Positions 1-8,157 are shown, counted from the stretch's first letter. The stretch is DNA of 51,376 bases from Chloroflexota bacterium (GCA_016189905.1 JACPRP010000067.1:1-51376), one strand, 5' to 3'. A program made the numbers and translations. The notes: generated from the sequence alone by a model not told the origin.

Positions 1-318
1 CCAAAACCGGACGTGAGATGAGCCCACAAACGGCACCACTCACGTGAACCAAAAACCAAAAATAAAAAATAATTCAAATTGACCCCCAGAAAAACAACGT
101 TTTTGGGATGAGTTTTGGAAGATCTTTTTGGGGATCTGGGATTGGGGTGGCACGGCGTCAGCGGAAGGGCCGCGAGCAAGCGGAAATGGGTGAAGTTATC
201 CGCTTCGACAGAATGGCTAATGGTGTGGGGGTGTGTCTTTTGCCTTGACACTTCGTGGGACAGACCTGGAAACAGGCATGACAGAATGGCTAATGGTGTG
301 GGGGTGTGTCTTTTGCTG
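1..318. other. Gene-free left edge with AT-rich stretch
   Basis: No convincing coding region is visible. Positions 50-110 are A/T-rich with short A and T runs, unlike the GC-rich rest of the window. The right part holds a perfect 37-bp direct repeat, listed separately. The short open frames across this stretch have no recognisable protein features and partly consist of the repeat itself. Confidence 0.6.
207..316. repeat. 37-bp perfect direct repeat (2 copies)
   Basis: Positions 207-243 and 280-316 are identical over 37 bp (both begin GACAGAATGGCTAATGG and end CTTTTGC) and start 73 bp apart. The 36 bp between them are unique. The repeat ends just before the stop codon of the XRE antitoxin gene on the minus strand. 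Two copies only, so this is not a CRISPR array. It could be a duplication left by recombination or an insertion event. Confidence 0.9.
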
Positions 319-684
319 TCACTTTCCTAGACCTTGGTCCCGCTGTGTCGGGCTCGTAACGACGGTGAGACGCCCATGTACATGCCTACGCGGTTTAGGC
401 TTGACGAGGATACCAATGTCTCGGTCTAGCGCCAACAGAAATCTTAGCGGGCGCTCTATAGAAAAGCCAGCTAAGCGACCTCGTAGGAGGGCCGAGACCT
501 TGGGCTGGTCGATTCCAAGAACCGCTGCCGTCTGTGTTTGATTCAAGTGCCGCCTGGCAATAATCACACCAATCAGATGAGCAAGTTTAGCCTTGGCCAG
601 CACATCGTCAGGGTTCTCAAGCTCGAGGTCGGCGAATAGATTCCCGCTGCTCTCAGTAACGCCTGTGTCATCCATAGTGTTCAT
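319..684 (-). CDS. XRE-family antitoxin (HigA-like), probably orphaned
   Basis: A 121-residue protein with a helix-turn-helix at about residues 40-75 (LNQTQTAAVLGIDQPKVSALLRG), the form seen in XRE-type antitoxins paired with Gp49/HigB toxins. Such proteins bind their own operator and neutralise the partner toxin. The basic C-terminal tail after residue 95 is not part of the domain. Its ATG overlaps, in an ATGA junction, the stop codon of an upstream toxin reading frame that has lost its N-terminus. The antitoxin therefore appears intact while its partner is broken. Assignment to the family is firm; calling it HigA rather than another XRE antitoxin is inference. Confidence 0.75.
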   Translation of the reverse strand: MNTMDDTGVTESSGNLFADLELENPDDVLAKAKLAHLIGVIIARRHLNQTQTAAVLGIDQPKVSALLRGRLAGFSIERPLRFLLALDRDIGILVKPKPRRHVHGRLTVVTSPTQRDQGLGK

Positions 685-875
685 CGCTTTCCCTCCTCTT
701 GTCGCTCCCAGTGCTCTTGGGCACGTCGTAGTCGGAACTTGATCAATTCGATATCGTGCTTAGGTGTTGCAATTCCTTGCTTGGCTTTCTTCTTAAACGC
801 ATGCAGGACGTAAACCGCATTCCGGAACTTCACAGTGTAAATTCCACGATAGGTGTCACCGTCGAAAAGGAAACA
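681..875 (-). pseudogene. Remnant of Gp49/HigB-type (RelE-fold) toxin
   Basis: Translating the minus strand here gives about 64 residues containing DGDTYRGIYTVKF, YVLHAFKKKAKQGIATPK and HDIELIKFRLRRAQE, the conserved C-terminal half of phage-derived Gp49-like toxins, which cleave mRNA on the ribosome. The open frame continues upstream to the VapC stop codon at 975, but that stretch has no ATG and does not resemble the family's N-terminus. The first in-frame GTG is already inside the domain. It ends in TGA overlapping the antitoxin ATG, the normal toxin-antitoxin order. I read it as a 5'-truncated, inactive toxin gene. A compensating frameshift or sequencing error upstream is the alternative. 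Confidence 0.7.
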
Positions 876-974
876 GGCTTGCGCAACCGGTTGCCGTGTT
901 ACTTCAAGTGAACGGCAAAGGCGATATGGTTGAAGTGCGGGACAGTGGCGACGATTGCCCTTCAGTCGCGATCG

Positions 975-1466
975 CTAGGGCCTGGCATCATTCGCAGGCG
1001 CGATCAATCGTAGGGACGGGAAGTAAGAACGATAATAGCCCCTGTCCCGGGTAAGGAGACTGTCTGCTTGCCGCGAGGCATGTCCGCCGACAAGAAAATC
1101 GGCGATTAAGTGCTGACGCCAGGCCAACGGTGTGTGGCAAGACGGACAGTCAATCGTGGTCTGGTGTCCACAACGAGGGCACTCGATCTGCCTTCCACGT
1201 GTGGTGACGTAACGTTTCCAAGCCGCGGCTGCGGCGAATACGGCGTCAGGAGAGAATCCTTCGACGCCGACCTGGATGTCGTGGAGGAATGAGGTCACGT
1301 CTTTAGGGCTGGCGAAGGCGGCGGCCAGCTCAGCATAAACGACCTGGCAAATCACGGTGGGGCCGAGCGAAACGGCGTTCGAAATCGCCTGGCCGGCGCT
1401 AGCGCATGCAGCAGGCTCGCCAGCCAGGATGTCGAGCAAGACGTTAGTATCGACGGCCGTCTTCAC
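975..1466 (-). CDS. vapC: VapC-type PIN-domain toxin with zinc-ribbon-like insert
   Basis: A 163-residue PIN-domain ribonuclease. Acidic metal-binding positions are visible as D6 (AVDTNVLLD), E46 (YAELAAAF), D123 (ADFLVGGHA) and D141 (LTRDRGYY). VapC toxins cleave tRNA or rRNA and are held inactive by VapB. The unusual part is residues 96-110, where CPRCG and CPSCH form a four-cysteine pair-of-knuckles placed directly before the ADFLVGGHA motif; ordinary VapC proteins have a short basic loop there. The insert probably binds zinc and may shape RNA recognition. The GTG start overlaps the VapB stop by four bases (GTGA), so the pair is translationally coupled. Confidence 0.88.
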   Translation of the reverse strand: MKTAVDTNVLLDILAGEPAACASAGQAISNAVSLGPTVICQVVYAELAAAFASPKDVTSFLHDIQVGVEGFSPDAVFAAAAAWKRYVTTRGRQIECPRCGHQTTIDCPSCHTPLAWRQHLIADFLVGGHASRQADSLLTRDRGYYRSYFPSLRLIAPANDARP

Positions 1467-1714
1467 GTTGTAGAACCCTCCCCGCCGAACTCCTCCCCGC
1501 GCAGCGTCTCGATCGTTTCGTCGACCGTCTTATCCGGCAGTTTCCCTTTCAAGTAACCTTCCCATCGCTTTAGCACCTCTTTACTTATGTGCCTGCGCAA
1601 GATGACCTTCCCTGCCTCTAATTGGAACTCGACCTCAGAACCGGGACCGATTCCAAGGGCATCCCTGATTCTCTTTGGGATGGTCACCTGGCCCTTACTG
1701 GTTATGGTGGCCAT
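1463..1714 (-). CDS. vapB: VapB antitoxin, AbrB/SpoVT family
   Basis: An 83-residue protein. Residues 1-42 (MATITSKGQVTIPKRIRDAL, then GSEVEFQLEAGKVILRRH) are a swapped-hairpin AbrB DNA-binding domain; the acidic C-terminal half should wrap the toxin. I chose the ATG at 1714 over a longer frame starting at 1771 because GGAGGC sits just upstream of it and because a sigma70-like promoter covers the longer start. It overlaps vapC by four bases. Family members repress their own promoter as a complex with the toxin. Confidence 0.88.
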   Translation of the reverse strand: MATITSKGQVTIPKRIRDALGIGPGSEVEFQLEAGKVILRRHISKEVLKRWEGYLKGKLPDKTVDETIETLRGEEFGGEGSTT

Positions 1715-1742
1715 TCTTGCCTCCAACCGAATTGATATTACC

Positions 1743-1771
1743 ATTATAGTAAGGCACGAGGCGAAGTGCAA
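1743..1771 (-). promoter_or_regulatory. Sigma70-like promoter for vapBC
   Basis: Reading the minus strand, TTGCAC (1771-1766) and a perfect TATAAT (1748-1743) are separated by 17 nt. The expected transcription start is near 1736, about 22 nt before the VapB start codon. Confidence 0.75.
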
Positions 1772-1937
1772 GATCGTCCTATTCCCCGGTCAGTCGGATG
1801 AGGGCCAAATCATGTTCTGGCCACCTGAAGGTGAAACTTGTTTGGTGGGCTGCCCGATGAGAAGGCGGATGTTGGTTTCGCCGTAGCGGCAACGATTGCC
1901 CCGCGCCCGAATATCGCCCTTCGGGGCGAACGTCACG

Positions 1938-1988
1938 CCAGACCCATGTCTCACGTCATGCCAGACCCATGTCTCCAGACCCATGTCT
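1938..1988. repeat. 14-bp repeat, three copies, touching a stop codon
   Basis: CCAGACCCATGTCT occurs at 1938-1951, 1961-1974 and 1975-1988; the last two are directly adjacent. The third copy runs into the stop codon of the UbiD-family gene that ends at 1987. No function is evident; probably slippage or a degraded repeat. Confidence 0.8.
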
Positions 1989-3369
1989 ATAGATAGTCTT
2001 CGAGCTTGATCTCGCCCTTGCCGATGGGCCTGATGCGCTCGAACTGGTCGCGGGCTTCGGGGTCACAGGTCGGCGGCTTGGTGGCGTCGATGAGCACTTT
2101 TCCCCCGATGCGATGCCAGCCGGGCTGGCCGGTGGTCCCGAACTCGGCGCCGGTCGGGTCCATGGGGATCAGGTGCATCCCGGGCAGCACGACGATGTCT
2201 TTTTCCGGGTTGACGCGCGTGTTCAGCGCCCAGATGATCTCGGTGTTGTTGAAGATATCGACGTCCTCATCCACCGCGATGGCGACCTTGGGATGCAGAT
2301 ACTCGCAGGAAAGCACGCCCAGGAGCACGTTTCTGGCCTGGCCGTAATAGCGGGGGGTCATCTGGACGACGACGCCGAAAATGCCGGGGAGCGTCATCAC
2401 GTTTTTCAGATCGACGAAGCCGCCGATGGTCTTGATCCTGTTATAGATCGCCGCCGACATCGGGACCTTGTGATAGACACAGCCCTCGACCTCGGACCCG
2501 TTCTGGATGTTCTTGAAGATCGCGTCCCGCCGCATCGTCATGGTCTGGATTTCGATGAAGGGGTTGTCTCCTGCGCCGGCGATGTAGTAGTCCTGGAACT
2601 CGGAGAACGGACCTTCCGGCTCCCGCTCGCGGGGTAGGACGTGCCCCTCCAGGACGATCTCCGCGTCGAAGGGTACTTCCAGATCGAGTGTTTCGCATTT
2701 CACCAGCTTGACCGGCTCGCCCAATAGACCGCCGGTGAGCTCGAACTCATCCATCTCGTACGGGCCCGTGGTGGCCGCGGCCATGTAGTAGAGAGGATGG
2801 TGCCCGATGAAGATCGCGATCGGCATGGGCTCGTCGCGTTCCTCATATTTCCGATAGTTCAGAAAAGTGTGACGGGGAGCCATCAGCAGGCCGGTGCGCG
2901 TCCTGGTTTTCACCTGGAGACGGTGGAAGCACACGTTCCGAACGCCGGTATCGGGGTCCTTTGTGACGCAGAGGCCGGCCGTGATGAACGGGCCGGCGTC
3001 GCGCACGCCGGCCTTATGCGCCGGGAGCTTCTGGATATCTACCTGGTCGCCGGTCCAGATGATGTCTTTGACCGGGCCGGTGCTCACCATTTCACATGGC
3101 TGTCGCAGGTGCATCTTGCCGGCGAAAGTCGGCACGAGGTCTTCGAGCGTCGTATCGAAGGCGATGGCGGCCAGGCGTGGATTCGCCGGAGCCTGGCCGA
3201 GAGAGCGCCAGCCGGGATGTCCTTTGAGGTCCTCGAAGAAAAGCGCTTTGTCTCGCGTCTGATACAAAAGCGCGCCCATCTCTAGCTGGGGGTGCACGGG
3301 CTTTCGCACGTGAATCATCTCGCCGGCTTCCTCAAGCTGGCGAATCCAGGTACGCATATCCTTTGGCAT
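1987..3369 (-). CDS. UbiD-family (de)carboxylase, copy 1
   Basis: A 460-residue member of the UbiD family, enzymes that use prenylated FMN to decarboxylate or carboxylate aromatic and unsaturated acids. The family's catalytic network is visible: R150 in CFHRLQV and the E252/E257 pair in EGPFSEF, matching the Arg-Glu-Glu set of Fdc1/UbiD. The length is normal. The ATG is preceded by GAGG at suitable spacing. It is the last gene of a minus-strand run after a second UbiD paralogue and an ABC importer, so its substrate is probably the imported compound or a derivative. No UbiX prenyltransferase gene, needed for cofactor synthesis, lies in the window. The paralogues are clearly different in sequence, so they either act on different intermediates or form a hetero-complex. 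Confidence 0.9.
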   Translation of the reverse strand: MPKDMRTWIRQLEEAGEMIHVRKPVHPQLEMGALLYQTRDKALFFEDLKGHPGWRSLGQAPANPRLAAIAFDTTLEDLVPTFAGKMHLRQPCEMVSTGPVKDIIWTGDQVDIQKLPAHKAGVRDAGPFITAGLCVTKDPDTGVRNVCFHRLQVKTRTRTGLLMAPRHTFLNYRKYEERDEPMPIAIFIGHHPLYYMAAATTGPYEMDEFELTGGLLGEPVKLVKCETLDLEVPFDAEIVLEGHVLPREREPEGPFSEFQDYYIAGAGDNPFIEIQTMTMRRDAIFKNIQNGSEVEGCVYHKVPMSAAIYNRIKTIGGFVDLKNVMTLPGIFGVVVQMTPRYYGQARNVLLGVLSCEYLHPKVAIAVDEDVDIFNNTEIIWALNTRVNPEKDIVVLPGMHLIPMDPTGAEFGTTGQPGWHRIGGKVLIDATKPPTCDPEARDQFERIRPIGKGEIKLEDYL

Positions 3370-3652
3370 ACTGTTACCTCATTCCCTCTCCCTTCGCGAA
3401 AGGGCTATCCATTACCAACAGTCCGGTTTCACCACGGAGGCATCCTTCTGCAGAAGGACAGGTCCTTCACTCGTTTATTATGGGGACGAGTGAAGGACAG
3501 GCAGGAGACACGGAGGGGAGAAGATCGCGGTCTCCGCAGACAATCGGTATTAGCACGGCCGATAGCGGGCGGCGACCCGTGATCACGGGATGCCGCCCGC
3601 TTCGATGTTCTGTTGTACAAGAACCCCTTGGGTCGATGCGCATGGCGCATGA
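3370..3652. other. 283-bp spacer between two ubiD-family genes, rich in hairpins
   Basis: There is no gene. It holds three strong inverted repeats: 3443-3458 (palindrome TCCTTCTGCAGAAGGA); 3462-3498 (12-bp arms GTCCTTCACTCG/CGAGTGAAGGAC); and 3565-3600 (9-bp arms GCGGGCGGC/GCCGCCCGC enclosing the 14-bp palindrome CCCGTGATCACGGG). None is followed by a T-run on the minus strand, so they are not typical intrinsic terminators. They could stabilise or process the polycistronic mRNA and separate expression of the two decarboxylases. The start of the spacer (about 3421-3441) resembles the inverted repeat at 18842-18929. Confidence 0.7.
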
Positions 3653-5080
3653 TCAGATGAACCCGTACTCCCGCCAGCGCTCGCGCACTCGGGCGACGGA
3701 TTCGGGCAACGGGTCGGTCGAGGCGGGGAACTCCTCTGTCTTGTCTCTGGCGTATTCGTCTAAGGGCTTGGTGGCGTCGACACCCATTAAGGCCGACAGC
3801 CCGCGCAGGGAAGGGACCTGTGAAGGATCGAGCGCGATGGATTTGCCACCTTTCACGATCTCGACGTCACGGTCCGCCTGCACCCGCGTCGAAGTTGCCC
3901 ATTCAACCTGCACCGGGTTCCAGGGGTCGATGTCAGGGTCGACGACGGTGACGTGTTTGCAGAACAGGGTGGGCTGGCCCCAGACGTGTCCGAAAACGTC
4001 GCGCACGTGGCCGGGATAGCGCTTCTCGATGGCGACGACGCAGTGGAAGCCGGCGCAGCTCCCCGGGGTAACGCAGACGTCGAGGATGCCGGGGATGCCG
4101 GCGCGCTTCAGGTGCTCGTACATCGCGGCGGAGCGGCCGACGCAGCGCAGCATCGTGCTCTCGCTCGGGGGTCGGCCTTCGTGCGTCCCCTGGAAATACG
4201 GGTCACGGCGGTGGGTGACGCAGCGCACGTTCATAAACTGGCTATCATAGCGCTTCATGCCCATATAGCCGGTGAACTCTCCGAATGGCGCCTCCTCAGG
4301 CCAGAACTCGTCGATGGGTATCTCGCCTTCGATGATGATTTCGGCGTGGGCAGGGACCAGTAGATCGCTGGTCTCGGCCTCGACCACCTCGATCGGACTG
4401 CCCTGCAGGCCACCCGCCACGTCGTACTCCGAAACGTCCGCGGGAACAGCCGAAACCGCGGTCATGCAGAGCGTCGGGGCGAGGCCGATGGCGATGGCCG
4501 CCGGCATCGGCTTGCCGAGCTTTTTCCATTTGTGCCAGTGCAAGCCGATATGGCGATTGGGGGCGACGTAGCAGCCAACCGTGTTCTTGTTGAAAATCTC
4601 GTTGCGATATGTGCCCAGATTCGTCCAGCCAGTCTCAGGGTCTTTCGTGATCACGGCGTGGAGCGTGCCCAGCTCAGGCCCGGCATCCAGCGGGTGCCAG
4701 ATAGGCACGGGGAAGGGATCGCGCAGCAGGTCGATATCGACCGCCTTGACCTCTTTGCACGGTGCATTCTGCACTTGCACAGGCTTGATAGGGTTGCTGT
4801 AGGCGTTGCGCCAGATCTCGACAAAGGCGCTCGTCTTCGCCGGGACCCTAAGGGCGGCGGCATAGCGCTGCACCGTGCTCAATACGCCCACGACCAGGGG
4901 CGTTCTGAAATCATCGACGTGGTTGAAGATCAGCGCGGGACCGTCGCGGTCGAGGTTTTCGCGGCAGATGGCGCCTACTTCCCAGGTCTTGTCGACTCGT
5001 GTGTTGATCTCCTGAACCTGTCCGTTCTTCTTGAGATAGGCGAGAAAGGTTCTGAGATCGTGAAAGGTGTTCCGTTCCAT
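3653..5080 (-). CDS. UbiD-family (de)carboxylase, copy 2
   Basis: A 475-residue UbiD-family protein. The prFMN active-site residues align as R159 (LGTYRNE) and E263/E268 (EAPFGEF). I place the start at the ATG at 5080 (MERNTFHDLR), preceded by GAGGTG. A longer frame to 5188 adds 36 residues that do not look like the family and lacks a ribosome site. It follows the ABC ATPase gene by 133 bp on the same strand. Compared with copy 1 it has a different N-terminal region and a longer loop before the glutamate motif. Reactions in this family include decarboxylation of hydroxybenzoates, phenylacrylates and heteroaromatic acids, and carboxylation of phenols; the sequence does not show which applies. 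Confidence 0.9.
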   Translation of the reverse strand: MERNTFHDLRTFLAYLKKNGQVQEINTRVDKTWEVGAICRENLDRDGPALIFNHVDDFRTPLVVGVLSTVQRYAAALRVPAKTSAFVEIWRNAYSNPIKPVQVQNAPCKEVKAVDIDLLRDPFPVPIWHPLDAGPELGTLHAVITKDPETGWTNLGTYRNEIFNKNTVGCYVAPNRHIGLHWHKWKKLGKPMPAAIAIGLAPTLCMTAVSAVPADVSEYDVAGGLQGSPIEVVEAETSDLLVPAHAEIIIEGEIPIDEFWPEEAPFGEFTGYMGMKRYDSQFMNVRCVTHRRDPYFQGTHEGRPPSESTMLRCVGRSAAMYEHLKRAGIPGILDVCVTPGSCAGFHCVVAIEKRYPGHVRDVFGHVWGQPTLFCKHVTVVDPDIDPWNPVQVEWATSTRVQADRDVEIVKGGKSIALDPSQVPSLRGLSALMGVDATKPLDEYARDKTEEFPASTDPLPESVARVRERWREYGFI

Positions 5081-5213
5081 AATCACCTCGGTTCCTTTAT
5101 TCAGGCGGCGAAGCTCTCCCAGTTTGGGTGCAAGGATGGTCATCGGCCCCGCCCCCAGGCGGCCAGAGATCCTTCTCCGAAGGACCACTAGGGGATGCGA
5201 TGTGCACCGAAAG

Positions 5214-5957
5214 CTAACCTACCAGGGACTTGATGATGTCTCTGTGGATCCGCATCAAGCGCTCGTCCTCGAGGTCTCGTGGCCTCGGGACGTCGACTTC
5301 GACCATCTTGAACACTTTAGTAGGTCGAGGGGTCAGCAGATAGATCCGGTCCGCGAGGAAGACAGCCTCGAGGGCATTGTGCGTCACGAAAAGGACGGTC
5401 TTACGGTCCTCGCTCCAGACCTTGAGCAGCTCTATCCGCATCGAGCGCGCGGTCAATTCGTCTAGGCCGCTGAAGGGCTCGTCCATCAACAGGATATCTG
5501 GCTCAATGGCCAGGGCGCGGGCGATGGCCACTCGCTGCTGCATACCGCCGCTCAAAGTCAGAGGGTATTCGCCGGCGAATGCGCCGAGCCCAACCATCGA
5601 TAGATAGCGGCTTACACGCGCGTCGTGCTGCTCACCGGGGACGCCGTAGCTCTGCAAGCCGAACTTGATGTTGTCGGTCACCGTTTTCCAGTTGAGCAAT
5701 CTTGGACGCTGGAAAACGTAGCCGTAGCTGGCATCGCGATAATTGGGCTTGCCGTTTATCAGAATCTCCCCGCTATCGGCTTCGACGAGTCCGGCAAGGA
5801 TGTGAAGGGAGGTCGACTTGCCGCAGCCCGACGGCCCGAGTAAACATACAAACTCACGGTCCTGCGCTTCGATGGCAAGATTGTCCAGGACCTGGAGCGC
5901 CGTGCCACTCTTCTGGTAAAAGGTTTTGTGCAGATTCTTGATCTGAATGCTTGCCAT
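5214..5957 (-). CDS. ABC transporter ATPase, nitrate/sulfonate/taurine type
   Basis: A 247-residue cytoplasmic ATPase of the SsuB/TauB/NrtD class. Walker A is GPSGCGKST (41-49), the signature is LSGGMQQR (135-142), Walker B is ILLMDEP (155-161), the D-loop is SGLDE, and the switch histidine is H193. It energises import with the permease encoded 19 bp upstream in the same operon. The three binding-protein genes lie further upstream. No second ATPase or permease is present, so the three receptors presumably share this engine. Confidence 0.93.
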   Translation of the reverse strand: MASIQIKNLHKTFYQKSGTALQVLDNLAIEAQDREFVCLLGPSGCGKSTSLHILAGLVEADSGEILINGKPNYRDASYGYVFQRPRLLNWKTVTDNIKFGLQSYGVPGEQHDARVSRYLSMVGLGAFAGEYPLTLSGGMQQRVAIARALAIEPDILLMDEPFSGLDELTARSMRIELLKVWSEDRKTVLFVTHNALEAVFLADRIYLLTPRPTKVFKMVEVDVPRPRDLEDERLMRIHRDIIKSLVG

Positions 5958-5976
5958 TTATCCTGCTTCCTGCATT

Positions 5977-6813
5977 TCAAAGAGTGATTGCTGGCCTCCA
6001 CCGCGTGAAGTGCTTTTCGATTGGCTTCAAGACACCAAACTCGAACAAGAACATCACCACCGTGAAAGCCACCGTCCACGCCAGCACGCTCACCATGGAG
6101 AACACGGAAAACGACTGGTTGATCATGTAGCCGACGCCGTTTGAAAGACCGAACATCTCGGAAAGAACGACGACCTTCCAGGCCAGAGCGAACCCGAAGC
6201 GTGTGGCCGCGAAAATGTGTGGCAGAAGCTGCGGGATGATGATCTCCCTGACGAGCGCGCTCCGTTCTGCGCGAAAGGCCTTGCCCATCTCCAGCAGCTC
6301 TTTATCGATCGCTTTAGTCCCTTGCCACATGTTCACAGTAATCATCGGCGAAGTCACGACGAAGATCGCGAATACAGGCGCTATCTCGGTTATGCCGAAG
6401 AACATTAGGGCGATCAGTGCCCACGACAGGCCCGGGATCGTCAGTCCGACGAGAACGTAGGTATCCAGGAAGTTCTCCAGGTGAACGCTGGTGCCCATAG
6501 CGATCCCGAGGAAAATGCTCGTAAACAACGCGAGGGCAAAGCCGACGAATACGCGTGCCACCGTATGGTAGACGTGGACGAAGAAGTCTCCCTCGAGGAT
6601 CAGCTCGCCGATGCGCACCGCCACGAGGTCCGGCCCGGGCAGGAGGGTTGGCGGGTAGAACGACGAAATCAGTTTCCAGATTGCCAGAAGCACAATCACC
6701 GACAGTATCCTAATGCTCCAGCTCTGGTATGGCAATCGGGTGATCTTCCCGCGTGCTAACTTGCCCGAGGATAGTTGTTCGCCAGACTGTTCTATGATTG
6801 TCGTCTTATCCAT
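5977..6813 (-). CDS. ABC transporter permease, SsuC/TauC type
   Basis: A 278-residue inner-membrane protein of the BPD_transp_1 family with about six predicted membrane segments from residue 30 on. The coupling (EAA-like) loop is seen at GKAFRAERSALVREIIIPQLLPHI, followed by FGFALAWKVVVLSEMFG, typical of nitrate/sulfonate/pyrimidine-precursor importers. It should form a homodimer with two copies of the adjacent ATPase. Only 11 bp separate it from the upstream binding-protein gene. Confidence 0.92.
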   Translation of the reverse strand: MDKTTIIEQSGEQLSSGKLARGKITRLPYQSWSIRILSVIVLLAIWKLISSFYPPTLLPGPDLVAVRIGELILEGDFFVHVYHTVARVFVGFALALFTSIFLGIAMGTSVHLENFLDTYVLVGLTIPGLSWALIALMFFGITEIAPVFAIFVVTSPMITVNMWQGTKAIDKELLEMGKAFRAERSALVREIIIPQLLPHIFAATRFGFALAWKVVVLSEMFGLSNGVGYMINQSFSVFSMVSVLAWTVAFTVVMFLFEFGVLKPIEKHFTRWRPAITL

Positions 6814-6824
6814 CTCTACCTAAC

Positions 6825-7967
6825 TCATGGAATAATGAACATGTCTTGCTTCGGCGCCGAAGGCAGGATCTTCAGCTCGACGGCGCGGTCGATGATGTGC
6901 TGCGCATTTTTCACGAAGCTCGCATCCCAGCGATCAGGATAGATGCTGGGCATTCGTTCCTGAATCATCTTAATGGCGGCGGCATCCTTGACGCCGAGGA
7001 AGTCCTTGTTCTCGTCAAAGACCCCGGGGTTCTTGATAATGTAGTTCGTCCCTTCGAGGACCATCTTGTTCAGCAAAGCCGCGACGTCCTTGTTCTGATC
7101 GATCCAGGGACGGTGGGCGGCGAGGCCGATCATAAACATCGGCTGGCCGGTCAGCTTCTTCCATTCGTCGTTGTAGGACATTAGCTGCCGGAACTTGCCG
7201 GTCAGAATCAGGTTGGTCGCGATTGGATCGTTGATGGTGATGGCATCCACATCACCCTTCTCCATAAACGCGCCGAGGGCGGGCAATGGCCCCTCGATGA
7301 GCTGGTGGTCCTTCTCGAAATCCCAGCCTGATTCTCTGGAGAACACCTGAGCGCTGGTATAGGTGCCGCTTATCTTGTTCAGGGTGCCGATTTTCTTACC
7401 CTTGAGATCGGCGAGCGTTTTGTAGGGGGTGTCTTTGCCGACGATCACGAAGATGTGATTATAGAGGAGCGGGGCGATGAAGGTGATAGGCACGTCCTGG
7501 TCATTGGCCAGCGCGGCTGACACTGGCGCGTAGATGCCGACTTCGGCCTGCTTGAGGGCGACCGCTTTCTCGGCAGCCGAAGGATCGAAATTCTTCACGT
7601 CGAGATTGATGCCATATTTGGCGTCGATGCCCTTTTTCTTGATCACCTCGGTAACCAGTCCGACCGCGCTGGTTGTGCTGGCAAAGGTGACGGTGCGTAG
7701 GGTCTTGGGGGCGGCAGCGGCTGGAGTTGCCGCGGCCGGTGTCGCCGCCTTCAGGGCCGCGGCAGTCGCGGCCGGGGCGCTAGTCGCCGCTGGCTTCGGA
7801 GCCGCGGCCTTCGGCGCCGGGGTAGCGGTTGGCGTCGCAGGGGCGGCGCACGCTACTAGAAAGGCGAGTGCGACGATCAAACCGGCTGTCACCAGCGACT
7901 TGAGATTCGCGCCGCGGTCGCGTTCGTGCCTGTTGGCGGCCGCCATCAATCTACGGGGCTCTCGCAT
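6825..7967 (-). CDS. Lipoprotein substrate-binding protein 1 (NMT1/THI5-like)
   Basis: A 380-residue exported lipoprotein. A membrane segment ends in the lipobox LVAC with C40, followed by a low-complexity Ala/Pro/Thr linker to about residue 90 and then a periplasmic-binding-protein type 2 domain of the NMT1/SsuA kind. I prefer the ATG at 7967: the AGGAGG is six bases upstream of it, whereas it abuts the ATG at 7973. It is the most divergent of three tandem paralogues (FDPSAAEKAVALKQAEVG where the other two have MDPTATEKAIAL) and the one closest to the permease gene. The ligand is unknown; the class binds sulfonates, nitrate, pyrimidines, phthalate-like acids and others. Confidence 0.88.
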   Translation of the reverse strand: MREPRRLMAAANRHERDRGANLKSLVTAGLIVALAFLVACAAPATPTATPAPKAAAPKPAATSAPAATAAALKAATPAAATPAAAAPKTLRTVTFASTTSAVGLVTEVIKKKGIDAKYGINLDVKNFDPSAAEKAVALKQAEVGIYAPVSAALANDQDVPITFIAPLLYNHIFVIVGKDTPYKTLADLKGKKIGTLNKISGTYTSAQVFSRESGWDFEKDHQLIEGPLPALGAFMEKGDVDAITINDPIATNLILTGKFRQLMSYNDEWKKLTGQPMFMIGLAAHRPWIDQNKDVAALLNKMVLEGTNYIIKNPGVFDENKDFLGVKDAAAIKMIQERMPSIYPDRWDASFVKNAQHIIDRAVELKILPSAPKQDMFIIP

Positions 7968-8022
7968 AATCATCCTCCTCGTCGTTCACGTTTTGCTCTG
8001 CCGCCCTACGGATTAGCGGCCA

Positions 8023-8109
8023 ATACCAACTGTGTATACGCCCTGAATCGTGCTGTTGGGAAGCGTCTCACCACCTGCTATACAGGGCGCATCCAAAGGC
8101 ATTTGGTAT
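8023..8109. repeat. Nested inverted repeat between binding-protein genes
   Basis: ATACCAA (8023-8029) pairs with TTGGTAT (8103-8109), and inside it CGCCCTG (8039-8045) pairs with CAGGGCG (8083-8089). The element fills the 190-bp gap between binding-protein genes 2 and 1. It may be an mRNA structure that adjusts relative expression within the operon, or a decayed mobile end. No open frame lies inside. Confidence 0.6.
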
Positions 8110-8157
8110 AGGATACTGCTTGTATCAACTAGCCGATCAGTCGAACGCATAGCCCAC

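Noticed and set aside
2113-2637. Plus-strand open frame over the first UbiD gene
   Set aside because: Antisense shadow of a gene with clear active-site motifs on the minus strand.
5081-5188. Longer N-terminus for the second UbiD
   Set aside because: The added 36 residues lack family similarity, and the GAGGTG ribosome site lies inside the extension, just before the ATG at 5080.
7534-8016. Ala-rich plus-strand frames opposite the lipoprotein linkers (also at 8726-9364 and 10141-10743)
   Set aside because: They are the antisense of Ala/Pro/Thr linker codons; no ribosome sites and no independent features.
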